From: Dyadobacter sp.
GTDB lineage: Bacteria > Bacteroidota > Bacteroidia > Cytophagales > Spirosomataceae
DNA: 64,000 nt
NCBI RefSeq assembly: GCF_017744695.1
Contig: NZ_JAGIAS010000011.1
Location: 62,001-126,000, forward strand
Direction: 5' to 3'
Below the pieces are notes generated by a model. It did no database searches, had not been told where the DNA came from, and saw only the letters and a program-made list of their open reading frames with translations. The translations under genes and the position numbers were made by a program. Shown piece after piece: positions 25,543-35,249 of the stretch (position 1 is its first letter; each line of letters begins with the position of its first letter).

Positions 25543-26412
25543 ATGAAGAATCCTCAAATTCAATCGGATGTTACGCGCGGAATGCTGCGCCACGTCATCC
25601 GGGCCGTCGGGCAGCTGGTCGACGCCGACTTCGCCCAAGACTTTGCCTCCGAAGAAAACGCTCCCCTGAGACAATTACTGGGTATCAGGGCGGGAGCCGC
25701 AGAAACCGCTAGTACGGTTGCAACGCAACGGGTTTCAAAATGGCGCGATATTGTTTCCCAAACCGGCATTGAAAAGCTGCGAGGCCTTTTTTCCGAAAGT
25801 CGCATCATTCCTTTTTCCGATTGGGCGGAGGTAGATCAGGCCGCAGATGTCTGGTATGGCCTGCTGGCGGACGTTATCCGGCCGTTGGCGCGCAGCGACT
25901 GGGAATTCATTTTCTACCTGGGCAACCCGTCCAGCCGTCATTTCTTTGAAGTCGACGAAATTCTGGATATCATGGGCAGCTTCACCCGCAGCGGCAATGT
26001 CACCCTGGCGCTGGACGCCCGGGAAGCCTGGGCAGTGTGGTCGGTCCTGTTTGGCCGGAAAGAGGTGTCGGAATTCGATATGCAGGATCCGGAGGCCAAG
26101 GAACGTTACCGGGCGCTTTTCCAGATGCTGAACGTCCGGCGTCTCATCATTTATTCCGAAAGCCAGGCTGCGCTCGCCATGGAAGCCTCTTACGATGAGA
26201 TCGCCCGGCCGCCGGTACCTGCACGGTTTCATCACCGACACGAGCGCGACAATTTTATCTCCGGCTATGCATTAGGCCTGAAAATGGGCATTGAACCTGC
26301 GCAGTGCCTCATACTAGGTATCGCTACGGCGGGTTCTACCTCCGGAAACGAACCGACCAGGGTTGCCACGCAGGACTTTCTGTATCAATGGCTGGATGGC
26401 GTACAATCCTGA
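25543..26412 (+). CDS. Hypothetical protein of the sigma-54 island
   Basis: 289 residues, soluble, without a signal peptide or membrane span; I do not recognise a family. It has long amphipathic helices at the start ([20 protein letters not shown]), a conserved-looking centre ([53 protein letters not shown]) and an end rich in small residues ([20 protein letters not shown]). It lies behind a sigma-54 promoter and 70 bp before enhancer-binding protein 1 on the same strand, so the two are probably cotranscribed. A role as sensor or partner of the regulator is plausible but unproved. Confidence 0.8.
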   Translation: MKNPQIQSDVTRGMLRHVIRAVGQLVDADFAQDFASEENAPLRQLLGIRAGAAETASTVATQRVSKWRDIVSQTGIEKLRGLFSESRIIPFSDWAEVDQAADVWYGLLADVIRPLARSDWEFIFYLGNPSSRHFFEVDEILDIMGSFTRSGNVTLALDAREAWAVWSVLFGRKEVSEFDMQDPEAKERYRALFQMLNVRRLIIYSESQAALAMEASYDEIARPPVPARFHHRHERDNFISGYALGLKMGIEPAQCLILGIATAGSTSGNEPTRVATQDFLYQWLDGVQS

Positions 26413-26482
26413 TTTTATTAATTTCGTATTAAGCTACCGTCGGGCAAGCCATCAAACCGGTCGACCAGCGATCCTATCAATC

Positions 26483-28666
26483 ATGGAAGAAAATATTCAA
26501 AATGGGCGCAGCTTGCTGAAAACGCATTCCAAAGATGCCTGGAAAGAAGCGTTTCCGGAAAAACAGCGGCCGGATCCGAGCGACGACGCCCCGCAAATCC
26601 ACGACAAGAATGATCTGATCAGGGAAAAAGAATGGATCACCCAGGTACTGCTCGAATGCAGCATTAACCTGGCGACCGTTCGCAACCGGCACGAACTCGC
26701 CGGGACAGTGCGGGGCACACTGCTCCGTTTCAACCTGATTCGCGGGTTCGCCGTCCGGCGCATCAATCCTGACCAGCAGACCGTGACTACCTATGTATAT
26801 GACCTGGGGATTAACGTCATTTCCGATTCCGACAGGGTCGAGCTGACGCAGGGACAGTTTCCAATTTACGATGGCTTGCAGAACCGGGTGTTAGAGAGCT
26901 CCATACCATTGCAAATCAATGTCGATGCCGAAATCAGGCGGGGCATTAGCAGCCGGTACCTTTCCATATGGCAACGCATGGGCCTGAAAACATTGGTAGG
27001 AATCGCATTGCGGAGCGGCGATGTGACACTGGGCATACTGTGGCTGGGCATCGAGCAGGCCAACCTTCCCTTGCTGCAAGCGATCGGCTCGCAGATATCA
27101 GTAGCGATGTCGAACGTACTGGCCGCGGAGGAGATCCTGGAACGGGAGCAGGAGAAAAGCTTTCTGCTCGCGTTCAGCAACGAAATTTCCCGCGTGCGTA
27201 CGAAAGAAGATTTGAAAAATGCGGTTTTTAAAGTGTTCGGCCGCGTCCGGAACACCCGGCTTGCGCTCATCAACCTGATCGGCGACGATAATTTCACCTT
27301 AAAACCTTTCATGTACGGCCAGGCGCTTTTCGAAAACGCCGCCGGTCAACTGGACGCCCTCCTGAAAGCGTCCGGCAACATTCAGGAACCGCTTCCCGCA
27401 CGAATACTGGCGTCGGAAGACCGTGTGATCCTGAAACTTGAAGAAGAATTGAAAACCTGCCCCGACAATCCGTTCGTACTGCTCTGGGCGCAAACGAGGC
27501 TTCCATATATGTTTGCCGCGCCGCTAAGAAGCGCCCAGGCCGACCTGGGTACGCTATGGTTGCTCACCGACAACCTGAAAAGCGAGCTTTTACAAGGCAT
27601 TTGTTCGCAGATATCGACGGCCATCGCCAACATTCAGGCCAATGAAAAGATCCTGGCCTATAAAAGAATGCTCGAAATGGAGAACAGCCAGTTGAAAGAG
27701 CAGATCAAACGGACTTACAATTTCAATGAAATAGTTGGCAGCGGGCCGGAAATGCAGCAGGTATACGACCTGATCAGCCTCGTGTCTGAATCTAACTCGA
27801 CAGTACTCATTACCGGCGAGACAGGTACCGGCAAGGAGTTGATCGCCCGGGCGATCCATAACACCTCCAGGCGGAGCAACAAGTTGATGATCAAAGTCAA
27901 CTGCGCCGCATTGCCCGCTAACCTGATTGAAAGCGAATTGTTCGGACATGAAAAAGGGGCATTCACGGGTGCGCTCGAACGCCGGATAGGCAAGTTTGAA
28001 CTGGCCGATAACAGCACGCTCTTCCTCGACGAGATCGGTGAAATGCCGCTGGAAGCCCAGGTGAAGCTGCTGCGCGTTTTGCAGGAAAAGGAATTGGAAA
28101 GGATTGGCGGGAAAACAACCATCAAAGTGAATGTACGTATCATAGCCGCCACCAACCGGAACTTGGAGGAGGAAGTAAAGGCTGGGCGCTTCCGGTCGGA
28201 CCTTTATTACCGCCTCAATGTATTCCCGATCCACCTGCCTCCCCTGCGCGACCGCCGCGACGACATAGTGCCGCTCGCGCATTTGTTTGTGGACCGGTAC
28301 AGCAAAGCGACCGGCCGGAAAGTCACGAAGATTTCACCCAAAGTGCTGCATGAGCTCACAAGCTATCCCTGGCCCGGGAACGTACGCGAGCTCGAACACC
28401 TGATCGAGCGGTGCGTGCTGCTAGCTGCCGGGCCCGTGATAAAGGAAGTTTATCTGCCCGCCAGGAAAGCGACGGAACAGATGCCCAACATGGTCGGCAC
28501 GCTCGAAGACGTGGAGCGGATTCACATTATACAGACTATCAAACGGTGCGGCGGAAAGCTCGCAGGCCGCGGCGGGGCTGCCGAATACCTGGGTATGCCT
28601 GCGACCACACTGCATTCAAAAATCAAGAAACTGGGTATTACCAAACGTCAGTACCTGGTAGAATGA
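26483..28666 (+). CDS. Sigma-54-dependent enhancer-binding protein with GAF sensor domains (EBP1)
   Basis: 727 residues from the ATG at 26483. Two GAF-like domains fill about 45-210 and 225-395, then a short coiled coil ([20 protein letters not shown]) and the AAA+ domain (about 415-650). Walker A is GETGTGKE (about 444-451), the sigma-54 contact loop GAFTGA is intact (about 491-496), Walker B is TLFLDEIGE, and a Fis-type helix-turn-helix ends the protein ([20 protein letters not shown]). It hydrolyses ATP to open sigma-54 promoters. The GAF ligand is unknown. It should act on the three promoters with matching elements around it, including its own operon. Its paralogue is at 30796-32883. Confidence 0.93.
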   Translation: MEENIQNGRSLLKTHSKDAWKEAFPEKQRPDPSDDAPQIHDKNDLIREKEWITQVLLECSINLATVRNRHELAGTVRGTLLRFNLIRGFAVRRINPDQQTVTTYVYDLGINVISDSDRVELTQGQFPIYDGLQNRVLESSIPLQINVDAEIRRGISSRYLSIWQRMGLKTLVGIALRSGDVTLGILWLGIEQANLPLLQAIGSQISVAMSNVLAAEEILEREQEKSFLLAFSNEISRVRTKEDLKNAVFKVFGRVRNTRLALINLIGDDNFTLKPFMYGQALFENAAGQLDALLKASGNIQEPLPARILASEDRVILKLEEELKTCPDNPFVLLWAQTRLPYMFAAPLRSAQADLGTLWLLTDNLKSELLQGICSQISTAIANIQANEKILAYKRMLEMENSQLKEQIKRTYNFNEIVGSGPEMQQVYDLISLVSESNSTVLITGETGTGKELIARAIHNTSRRSNKLMIKVNCAALPANLIESELFGHEKGAFTGALERRIGKFELADNSTLFLDEIGEMPLEAQVKLLRVLQEKELERIGGKTTIKVNVRIIAATNRNLEEEVKAGRFRSDLYYRLNVFPIHLPPLRDRRDDIVPLAHLFVDRYSKATGRKVTKISPKVLHELTSYPWPGNVRELEHLIERCVLLAAGPVIKEVYLPARKATEQMPNMVGTLEDVERIHIIQTIKRCGGKLAGRGGAAEYLGMPATTLHSKIKKLGITKRQYLVE

Positions 28667-28677
28667 TCCGTTCGGAT

Positions 28678-28725
28678 CACGCGATATTTAAAGTGGCTGC
28701 TTGCCATTAGACGAAATATCGCGTG
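28678..28725. promoter_or_regulatory. Enhancer-like inverted repeat (UAS) before the NmrA-like gene
   Basis: CACGCGATATTT (28678-28689) and AAATATCGCGTG (28714-28725) are perfect inverted copies 24 bp apart. The right copy extends to GACGAAATATCGCG, close to the palindrome TGACGATATTTCGTCA at 34125. The pair is 55-102 bp upstream of the sigma-54 -24 box. A TGATCCG-TT-CGGATCA hairpin at the stop codon of EBP1 (28664-28679) touches its left arm. Confidence 0.65.
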
Positions 28726-28779
28726 GTTTTTAGCACTCACAAACTCTAAATATTATTCATTATCAAACACTTAATAGTC

Positions 28780-28795
28780 TGGCACAGCGATTGAT
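28780..28795 (+). promoter_or_regulatory. Sigma-54 (-24/-12) promoter
   Basis: TGGCACAGCGATTGAT matches TGGCAC-N5-TTGC with one mismatch and correct spacing. The expected start of transcription is near 28806, 28 bp before the ATG at 28834. Confidence 0.75.
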
Positions 28796-28833
28796 TCTTA
28801 TAACGTGTTTTCAAACCAAAATTTTTAACACCT

Positions 28834-29583
28834 ATGAAAATCGTTGTAATCGGCGGAACCGGCCTTATCGGCTCCAAAGTTGTCAATAACCTTACAAGCC
28901 TTGGCCACCAGGTAATCGCAGGCGCTCCCGCGACGGGGATAAACACGATTACGGGCGAAGGGCTGGCGGAGGCCTTAAAGGATACCGACATTGTGATAGA
29001 CGTGGCCAACTCGCCTTCATTCGAAGACCAGGCGGTGCTCGACTTCTTCACTACCTCGGGTACCAACCTTTTAGCTGCGGAAAAGAATGCCGGTGTGAAA
29101 CACCACATTGCATTGTCGGTGGTGGGCACCCAACTACTGTCGGAGAGCGGCTATTTTCGTGGTAAAATCGCGCAGGAAAAACTCATTCGCGAATCGGGCA
29201 TACCTTATACGATTGTGCATTCCACGCAGTTTTTCGAGTTTCTGGCAGGCATTGCGCAATCGGCCACACAAGGGCAGATCGTGAGATTGTCAGCGGCTTA
29301 CGTGCAACCCATTTCATCGGATGATGTAGCTTCCGCAGTAACGGACGTAGCCCTGGATACGCCGCACAATGGCCTCGTCGAGATCGCCGGACCGGAGCGT
29401 TTCCGGCTTGCAGAACTGGTTCAAAAATTCCTGAATCTCAAAGGCGACACCCGCTCGGTTGTGACCGACAACCAGGCCCGCTATTACGGCGCACTACTTT
29501 CGGATGTAGTACTGCTGCCAGCCGGCGACGCACGCATTGGCTCGGTGAACTTCGCCGACTGGTTCAAAGCGACAAACGTATAA
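28834..29583 (+). CDS. NmrA-like/SDR-type NAD(P)-binding protein
   Basis: 249 residues. The N terminus MKIVVIGGTGLIGSKVVNNL carries the GGTGxxG dinucleotide loop of an atypical short-chain dehydrogenase. Later segments (VKHHIALSVVGTQLLSESGY, FRGKIAQEKLIRESGIPYTI-VHSTQFFEFL) match the NmrA/quinone-reductase-like (QorB) group, in which the catalytic YxxxK is often missing; here the region reads YFRGKIAQEK. It may sense or reduce through NAD(P)H in the cytoplasm. A sigma-54 promoter lies just upstream; a small peptide gene and pirin follow on the same strand. Confidence 0.88.
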   Translation: MKIVVIGGTGLIGSKVVNNLTSLGHQVIAGAPATGINTITGEGLAEALKDTDIVIDVANSPSFEDQAVLDFFTTSGTNLLAAEKNAGVKHHIALSVVGTQLLSESGYFRGKIAQEKLIRESGIPYTIVHSTQFFEFLAGIAQSATQGQIVRLSAAYVQPISSDDVASAVTDVALDTPHNGLVEIAGPERFRLAELVQKFLNLKGDTRSVVTDNQARYYGALLSDVVLLPAGDARIGSVNFADWFKATNV

Positions 29584-29638
29584 CACAGACAGGTAGCTTT
29601 TTCAAATTGATTTATAAACCTTAAAAACAACTACGGCT

Positions 29639-29809
29639 ATGAACCCGTTACTGCAAATGATGCACGAGAAAGGTAATGACGAGTACAAGCGCGAAGTCGA
29701 AATTCTCTCGACCGAGACTCACCACCACGAGGACCATACTTTTGAAGGAAGTGAGTTTATGGACGATGCGCTGCGAATGCACGAGCAACCTTTGGAGGAC
29801 AATGAATGA
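29639..29809 (+). CDS. Small acidic, histidine-containing protein (56 residues)
   Basis: A 56-residue frame (ATG at 29639, TGA at 29807-29809) with MNPLLQMMHEKGNDEYKREV, TETHHHEDHTFEGSEFMDDA and LRMHEQPLEDNE. It is rich in Glu, Asp and His, with a HHHEDH patch that could bind metal. It begins 55 bp after the NmrA-like gene, and its last eight bases overlap the pirin start (ATGAATGA), which suggests translational coupling. Upstream of the ATG the spacing is like that of real genes here. I know no family for it. Confidence 0.6.
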   Translation: MNPLLQMMHEKGNDEYKREVEILSTETHHHEDHTFEGSEFMDDALRMHEQPLEDNE

Positions 29810-30710
29810 CTCCACCGGTCCTAAGCCTGATTCAGCCATGAAGCATTTAGAGGTATCGAGGGTGTTCCAAACAGTCAGCTCGGGCGACGGGCAGTTCGCG
29901 GCCAGAAAAGTACGGTCGATCCATTTCAACGGACTGCTCGACCCGTTGATCGGTTTCGATCATTTCGAATTGACGAGCGACGTTTTCGGCCCTCACCCAC
30001 ACGCGGGCATGTCGGCGATCACCTATCTTTTTGAAGATTCCGGACATTACCACAACCTCGACTCGTCCGGTACCGACGTCGTCATCACACCCGGCAGCCT
30101 GATGTGGACCTGGGCCGGACGCGGCATTGTACATACCGAATTTCCGGTACCCGAAGGCACCCGCGTGCACGGTATGCAGGTATTCGTGAACACGGCCGCG
30201 CTCAGAAAGCAGCATCTGCCGCAAGCGTTATTTATCGACAGCCGCGACATTCCGGTGGTCGATTACAATGGTGTGACCGTGAAAGTGATTGCCGGACGTA
30301 CAAACATAGCGGGTAACCGCATCAAAACACCCGAGGCGCTGACATTCCTGGACATTACCATCGGGCGGGGTCGGACGTTTCAGCATGACCTCCCGGCAGG
30401 ATGGACCGCGACCATTTACGTCTTGTCCGGCGAGGTTGCCGATGACCGCAAATCCTGGGTGATCACCGCTGGCCAGGTCCTGGCTATGGGCCGCTCCGAC
30501 CAACTGGAAACGCTGTCGTTAACCGCTGTTTCCGACACACGCCTCATCCTGCTCGGTGGACAACCCCTGTCGGAACCGATTTTCTCCGCAGGTGCCATGG
30601 CGATGAGCTCTGAAGAGGAGCTCGGCAAAGCCATATCAGATTTTGAAGAAGGCCGGATGGGTTTTATCCGCATTGAAGGGGACAAGCGAACCATTGTTTT
30701 AGCTACCTGA
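29802..30710 (+). CDS. Pirin family protein
   Basis: 302 residues from the ATG at 29802; the frame can be extended to 29676 but would then run through the small upstream gene. The pirin signature is complete: LDPLIGFDHFELTSDVFGPH-PHAGMSAITYLFEDSGHYHN supplies the metal-binding His residues of the N-terminal cupin, followed by GSLMWTWAGRGIVHTEFPV and GMQVFVNTAALRKQHLP. A second cupin fills about 180-300. Pirins bind iron and some oxidise quercetin-like flavonoids. The gene is the last of the sigma-54 unit that begins with the NmrA-like gene, and a strong terminator follows. Confidence 0.92.
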   Translation: MNDSTGPKPDSAMKHLEVSRVFQTVSSGDGQFAARKVRSIHFNGLLDPLIGFDHFELTSDVFGPHPHAGMSAITYLFEDSGHYHNLDSSGTDVVITPGSLMWTWAGRGIVHTEFPVPEGTRVHGMQVFVNTAALRKQHLPQALFIDSRDIPVVDYNGVTVKVIAGRTNIAGNRIKTPEALTFLDITIGRGRTFQHDLPAGWTATIYVLSGEVADDRKSWVITAGQVLAMGRSDQLETLSLTAVSDTRLILLGGQPLSEPIFSAGAMAMSSEEELGKAISDFEEGRMGFIRIEGDKRTIVLAT

Positions 30711-30728
30711 ATACTAGTTGCCTGACAC

Positions 30729-30765
30729 GACGAACGCTCCACGGTATGCGGAGCGTTCGTCTTTT
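30729..30765 (+). terminator. Rho-independent terminator after pirin
   Basis: GACGAACGCTCC and GGAGCGTTCGTC form a perfect 12-bp stem around a 9-nt loop, followed by TTTT. It lies between the convergent pirin and EBP2 genes. Confidence 0.92.
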
Positions 30766-30795
30766 ACTCGGAAAGCTCTATTTGCCTTGCATGTT

Positions 30796-32883
30796 TCAGA
30801 AGTAATCGGCCTTGCTGATTTTCAGTTTCTTAATTTTGGAATGAAGCGTAGTGGCCGGAATCTGGAGAAACGCCGCTGCGCCGTCGAGCCCCGAAATCTT
30901 GCCGCTAAATTGCTTTAATACTTCAATAATATAGGAACGCTCTACGTCGGAGAGTGTCTGGGTTACCAATGCCGATGCCGCCTTCCCTTCCGGCTGTTGC
31001 CTGGGCAAATGCACTTCGCGGATAACGCCGTCGCCGGCTAACAGCACGCTTCGTTCCATGAGGTGTTCCAGCTCCCGCACGTTCCCGGGCCACGGGTACG
31101 CTTGCAATTCCTGCATCACGCCGGGCGAGAGGCCGGTAACTTTCCTGCCCGAATTCCTGCGATAACGGTCCACAAAAAAATGCGCCAGGGGGATGATGTC
31201 GTCAGGCCTGTTTCGGAGCGGCGGCAGTGTGATCGGGAAAACATTCAGACGGTAATAAAGGTCGGCGCGGAAACGGCCCAGCCTCACTTCCTCTTCCAGG
31301 TTACGATTCGTAGCGGCTATGATACGCACATTCACTTTGATGGTTACCTTTCCGCCAATCCTTTCCAGCTCCTTTTCCTGCAAAACGCGCAGCAGTTTCA
31401 CCTGCGCTTCGAGCGGCATCTCGCCAATCTCGTCGAGGAACAAAGTGCTGTTGTCTGCCAGCTCAAACTTGCCGATACGTCGCTCTACCGCACCAGTGAA
31501 TGCGCCCCGCTCGTGTCCGAACAACTCGCTTTCTATCAGATTGGCCGGCAATGCGGCGCAGTTGAGCTTGATCATCACCTTGTTTTTCCGCGGCGACGCA
31601 TTATGAATTGCGCGGGCGATGAGCTCCTTGCCCGTTCCCGTTTCGCCGAGCAGCAATACCGTCGAAGCGGAATCTGCCACAAGCGACATCAAGTGGTACA
31701 CTTCCTGCATTTCGGGGCCGCTGCCAACAATCTCCGAAAAGTTATAGATCGTACGGATCTGCTCTTTCAGCTGGTCATTCTCAATTTCGAGCAATTGCTT
31801 GTAGGCCAATATCTTTTCATTGGCGCGGATATTGGAAATGGCGATGGAAATCTGCGCACAAAGCCCTTTGAGCAAATTCAGGTTGAGGTTGTCGGACAGG
31901 AAAAACATCGTCCCGACATTTTCCTGCCCAACGCGCAAGGCTGATGCGTATACCTTCTTCATACCCAGCCGCTTCCAAAAAAGGATATATGCCGGACTAT
32001 TACCTTTTGCCTCTTCCTCTGCGATATCAATAACAATCGGCTCCCGGCTCCCGAGTACTTGCGCAAAGAAGTATTCATCTACCGTAGCCGTGCGGTTAGC
32101 CAGCTGATCGAAAAGGTCGGCTACCTGGGTGAAAAGCGAATCATCCCACAAATATGGGGTCAATGTGTGGCCGTCGTCTTCGATAACGCGGATCATCGCC
32201 AGCCGCGTGCCAAGCAAATATTGCAAGGCTTCGGAAATGGCCGTTTCAAGGTCTGCCTTCGTTCGCACCGCGGCGATATTCTGGCTGAATTTAAGCAGGA
32301 ACGACTTTTCACTTTCCCGGTTCAGAATTTCCTCGTTAGCGGTAATATTCCTCGCCGCTGTCGATAACTGATTGGAAATGCGTTCGATAATATGCATCGC
32401 GCATGCATCGAAAGTCCCGGTTTCATCGGAAAAAAGGATGAGACTATGCCTCGGCACATCTTCACCGGGCAGCATTTTGACCATCATCTCGCGCGCACCC
32501 GCCGCATAGTGCAGCTTACACCACAGAGGCGCCTGCCCGACGTCAAAACTTCTCAGGTCGAACAACACAGGCTCGTCCGACTTGGCAGCAACATCATAAA
32601 TGCCGTCCGCCACCGGGTAGGACGTGCTGATCGCCTCGTAATAGGCGTCGCCATCGCCAAATTTCGGTTTGGGGTCTGTCAGAAACGCATTGTACGTTTG
32701 ATGCGCCTCGTCGAGGATCGTCATGACGCACGCCGTAAAATTGATTACCTCTCGCAAACCCGAATTGATGACATGCAGCAAGTCCGCCCTGTCGCGGACT
32801 TTCACCATTCTGTTGCTCAGTTCGAGCAGGACCTCGTTGATCCGCTCCCTATCCGCAAGTTGTTCTTTTCCGGGCGCGCTCAC
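30796..32883 (-). CDS. Sigma-54-dependent enhancer-binding protein with GAF sensor domains (EBP2)
   Basis: 695 residues, a paralogue of EBP1 with the same order: GAF-like domains at about 20-180 and 195-350, a short coiled coil ([20 protein letters not shown]), AAA+ with GETGTGKE (about 413-420), GAFTGA (about 459-464) and TLFLDEIGE, and a Fis-type HTH at the end ([20 protein letters not shown]). The AAA+ domains of the two are nearly the same over long stretches, while the GAF parts differ, so they probably read different signals but can act on the same kind of promoter. It is 94 bp downstream of the bestrophin gene and probably cotranscribed with it. Confidence 0.93.
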   Translation of the reverse strand: MSAPGKEQLADRERINEVLLELSNRMVKVRDRADLLHVINSGLREVINFTACVMTILDEAHQTYNAFLTDPKPKFGDGDAYYEAISTSYPVADGIYDVAAKSDEPVLFDLRSFDVGQAPLWCKLHYAAGAREMMVKMLPGEDVPRHSLILFSDETGTFDACAMHIIERISNQLSTAARNITANEEILNRESEKSFLLKFSQNIAAVRTKADLETAISEALQYLLGTRLAMIRVIEDDGHTLTPYLWDDSLFTQVADLFDQLANRTATVDEYFFAQVLGSREPIVIDIAEEEAKGNSPAYILFWKRLGMKKVYASALRVGQENVGTMFFLSDNLNLNLLKGLCAQISIAISNIRANEKILAYKQLLEIENDQLKEQIRTIYNFSEIVGSGPEMQEVYHLMSLVADSASTVLLLGETGTGKELIARAIHNASPRKNKVMIKLNCAALPANLIESELFGHERGAFTGAVERRIGKFELADNSTLFLDEIGEMPLEAQVKLLRVLQEKELERIGGKVTIKVNVRIIAATNRNLEEEVRLGRFRADLYYRLNVFPITLPPLRNRPDDIIPLAHFFVDRYRRNSGRKVTGLSPGVMQELQAYPWPGNVRELEHLMERSVLLAGDGVIREVHLPRQQPEGKAASALVTQTLSDVERSYIIEVLKQFSGKISGLDGAAAFLQIPATTLHSKIKKLKISKADYF

Positions 32884-32977
32884 CTATCTGTTGTTTTAAA
32901 ATTTTTGGATGAATGAGATCGATGGTGAGCGGTAAATATACATCAAAGAGCGCGTCGTTTACGCCATTGGCCGGCAT

Positions 32978-33985
32978 TTAAAGGATAATATTGTGATGAG
33001 GCTGCAACGCTTCCGGCAGGTTATCTTCGCCGAGCATTTCGCGGAGCTCTATATTGAGCTGCTGGCACATTTGCGAGATCGGAACGTCGTTTGCACTTCC
33101 TTCAAAGGGGTTTTCGGTACTCTCTCCCACCTGTTCAAGTGAAATGTACATCCACGAAATGAGCATACTGAAAGGGATCGTCGTCCAGGCCATGTACCCG
33201 CGCAACGGTGCATCCACGACCTCGTTGAGCAAATCAAAATCATGGACGATTCCAAACGGCAGCATAAAACAGAACGTCCACACGAAGATATGGTTGATCA
33301 CCGCATGCTGCCGGGGATACGGCGAATCTTTAAGCTGCTCGCATTTGCCCTGCAAAACGAAAAAATCCTTCATCGACTGCTGCATTGTGGCATATTGGGG
33401 TGCTATCAGCTCCGCATTCTCCATCAGCGACTTGATGATCTTGCTCTGCAACGCCAGTATTTTCCCCGCCTTGTTTCCCGACCGCTGCACCAGTTCCAGC
33501 TCGTCGGCAGGCAGGAATTCTTTCAGCTCGGCCTCCATTCCCCGCAGCCGTTCCGGAATGCGAAAAAACTGCTGGTACTCCTTATTGTGGCTTTTTTCAT
33601 TGTTTTCCCACACACGGTCCTCGCGCAGGTAATAGCGCAGGGCGGTAAGCCACGCCAAATGACGGTAAATCAATTCCTTGCTTTGCCCGGGATTGTTCAG
33701 GAAATCGATACTGATAGTCCCCCAAAAGCGGCTCAGGCTCAGAATATCGGTCCAGAGCCGTGCCCCTTCGGTAGCCCGACTGTACGTCTGTGCGTTTTTG
33801 AAACCGACTGTAAATGCCGTAGCGGTTCCTAAAAGTCCCACCACAGGCCACGGCACATTCAACCATTTCAGCCCCCATACTTCATGAATGACCACCGGGA
33901 AAAGTCCCAGAAAGAAAAGAATATAGATATTCCGTCGTGTCCAAACCAGAAACTCGCCCAATCGATAAGATTTGCCTATATGCAT
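32978..33985 (-). CDS. Bestrophin family ion channel (UPF0187)
   Basis: 335 residues. The family pattern is clear: an N-terminal span preceded by YRLGEFLVWTRRNIYILFFL, a second span (VPWPVVGLLGTATAFTVGFK-NAQTYSRATEGARLWTDILS, the bestrophin signature with N-x-Y-x-R-x-E-x-R), long helices, and C-terminal spans HIFVWTFCFMLPFGIVHDF and GYMAWTTIPFSMLISWMYIS-LEQVGESTENPFEG. Bacterial bestrophins are pentameric channels, sodium- or chloride-selective, in the inner membrane. It has its own sigma-54-type promoter and an upstream enhancer palindrome, and EBP2 follows it, so its expression seems to be conditional. Confidence 0.92.
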   Translation of the reverse strand: MHIGKSYRLGEFLVWTRRNIYILFFLGLFPVVIHEVWGLKWLNVPWPVVGLLGTATAFTVGFKNAQTYSRATEGARLWTDILSLSRFWGTISIDFLNNPGQSKELIYRHLAWLTALRYYLREDRVWENNEKSHNKEYQQFFRIPERLRGMEAELKEFLPADELELVQRSGNKAGKILALQSKIIKSLMENAELIAPQYATMQQSMKDFFVLQGKCEQLKDSPYPRQHAVINHIFVWTFCFMLPFGIVHDFDLLNEVVDAPLRGYMAWTTIPFSMLISWMYISLEQVGESTENPFEGSANDVPISQMCQQLNIELREMLGEDNLPEALQPHHNIIL

Positions 33986-34053
33986 CGCACTTTGCAGTTG
34001 GTATTATTATGAAGAAAAATGATCCGTGAAACCTGTCCGGACGAAACGGGATA

Positions 34054-34070
34054 TTGCAAGTGCTATACCA
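34054..34070 (-). promoter_or_regulatory. Sigma-54 (-24/-12) promoter candidate for bestrophin
   Basis: Read on the minus strand, TGGTATAGCACTTGCAA has GG and GC separated by exactly 10 bp, as needed for -24/-12. The -24 flank deviates (TGGTAT for TGGCAC). It is 68 bp upstream of the ATG at 33985. Confidence 0.6.
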
Positions 34071-34124
34071 CCAAATCAACAGACTAACAACCAATCATTT
34101 AACCAAATAAACCCGCAAATTCCG

Positions 34125-34140
34125 TGACGATATTTCGTCA
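34125..34140. promoter_or_regulatory. Enhancer-like palindrome TGACGATATTTCGTCA
   Basis: Perfect arms TGACGA and TCGTCA around TATT, 54 bp upstream of the -24 box of the bestrophin promoter. The same element appears as half-sites at 25427 and as two copies at 28678-28725, each time at an enhancer-like distance from a sigma-54-type promoter. Confidence 0.65.
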
Positions 34141-34189
34141 AATTACTTGTTATGGCACTAAATACAGTTGGAGCAAGTACCTGGCCCCC

Positions 34190-35176
34190 TCATTTCAACA
34201 AGCTCACAACAGCGTCCAGCTCCGTCCGCTCCGGCACCGTGTAATCCGGCTGAATGCCCGTGGATTCCCAATTCTCGGTCGTGCCAGGCCACGCAGGGGC
34301 GCCAGTGGAAACAGACATGTAGAGGTGTTCGTTGACGGGATACCATGAATTCATGAACGCCGCTCCGGCCGACCGCTGTCCGACGATTTTTGCCCGACGG
34401 TGCTTTTGCAACGCATACGCAAATGCTTCCGCGGCAGAAGCTGTTCCCTTGCTGACCAGGATGAATAGCGGTTTTTCATATTTTGGTTCCAGCAACCAGC
34501 CGACGGTCTTTTCCGTCTGCATGCTACCATTCCTGGTCCTAAATTCCAGTAAAGATCTGTTTGGGGGCAGAAAAAAACTTTCCAGAACGCTGCCGACATT
34601 GCTGCCCCCTCCCCCGTTGTTCCGCAGATCGACCACCAATGCACGCGTGTTCGCTACAAAGCGCATCGCAGCAAAAAGCACCGGCAGGCTATTGGCCGAG
34701 ATATTGATTTCCGAGATTTCGAGATACCCTATGTTCCCCTTCAGAACTTGTACGTTGCGAAAACCGTAATTTCGTTCTGCTGCATCCTTTCCATCGAAAA
34801 ACGGTTCGGGCGCCTGGCTGGCAGTGTCGGGCCCGGACTCTGCTGCGCTTTGCAATTCTTTAACAGTTTTAGGGTCAAATCTGACGTACAAATGCCCATC
34901 CTGGCTGAATTCCTTCAAATTTTTGGAAATAGTTTCGGCCAGTTCCTGCCAGTTTTTGGCGGCCGAGAATTTCCCCTGCCGGTATTCCGATCGGAGATGT
35001 TGGGCGATTTTTTGTCCCTTTTCAGGAAAAACATAGGCGGTGTCGATTTGCTGCACCATGGTAGCGATCGCCGCATCGGTCTCCCCGACAGAGAGCACCT
35101 GGGCGAATGCACAGCGGCAGCAAAATAGTGAGAAAACGGCGCTCAGATAGAAATAAGCAGGTTTGGCGACTAACAT
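34190..35176 (-). CDS. Secreted S41 family peptidase (C-terminal-processing/tricorn-like)
   Basis: 328 residues from the ATG at 35176, where a signal peptide begins (MLVAKPAYFYLSAVFSLFCC, cut near AFA-Q). The frame extends to 35344 but the added residues are not signal-like. An N-terminal helical domain (IATMVQQIDTAYVFPEKGQK, the IRBP-like cap) is followed by the S41 core: GNIGYLEISEINI, ALVVDLRNNGGGGSNVGSVL and FILVSKGTASAAEAFAYALQ, in which the Ser of GTASAAE is the expected nucleophile. No PDZ domain is visible. It should act in the periplasm. It is alone; an AraC gene lies 73 bp upstream on the same strand. Confidence 0.88.
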   Translation of the reverse strand: MLVAKPAYFYLSAVFSLFCCRCAFAQVLSVGETDAAIATMVQQIDTAYVFPEKGQKIAQHLRSEYRQGKFSAAKNWQELAETISKNLKEFSQDGHLYVRFDPKTVKELQSAAESGPDTASQAPEPFFDGKDAAERNYGFRNVQVLKGNIGYLEISEINISANSLPVLFAAMRFVANTRALVVDLRNNGGGGSNVGSVLESFFLPPNRSLLEFRTRNGSMQTEKTVGWLLEPKYEKPLFILVSKGTASAAEAFAYALQKHRRAKIVGQRSAGAAFMNSWYPVNEHLYMSVSTGAPAWPGTTENWESTGIQPDYTVPERTELDAVVSLLK

Positions 35177-35249
35177 ATACTGGATTGGTTTTAGTTTAGC
35201 AGCAAAGTTCCCGCTTCCTGATCGCTCAAAATTGTATGAGATTAGCGCA

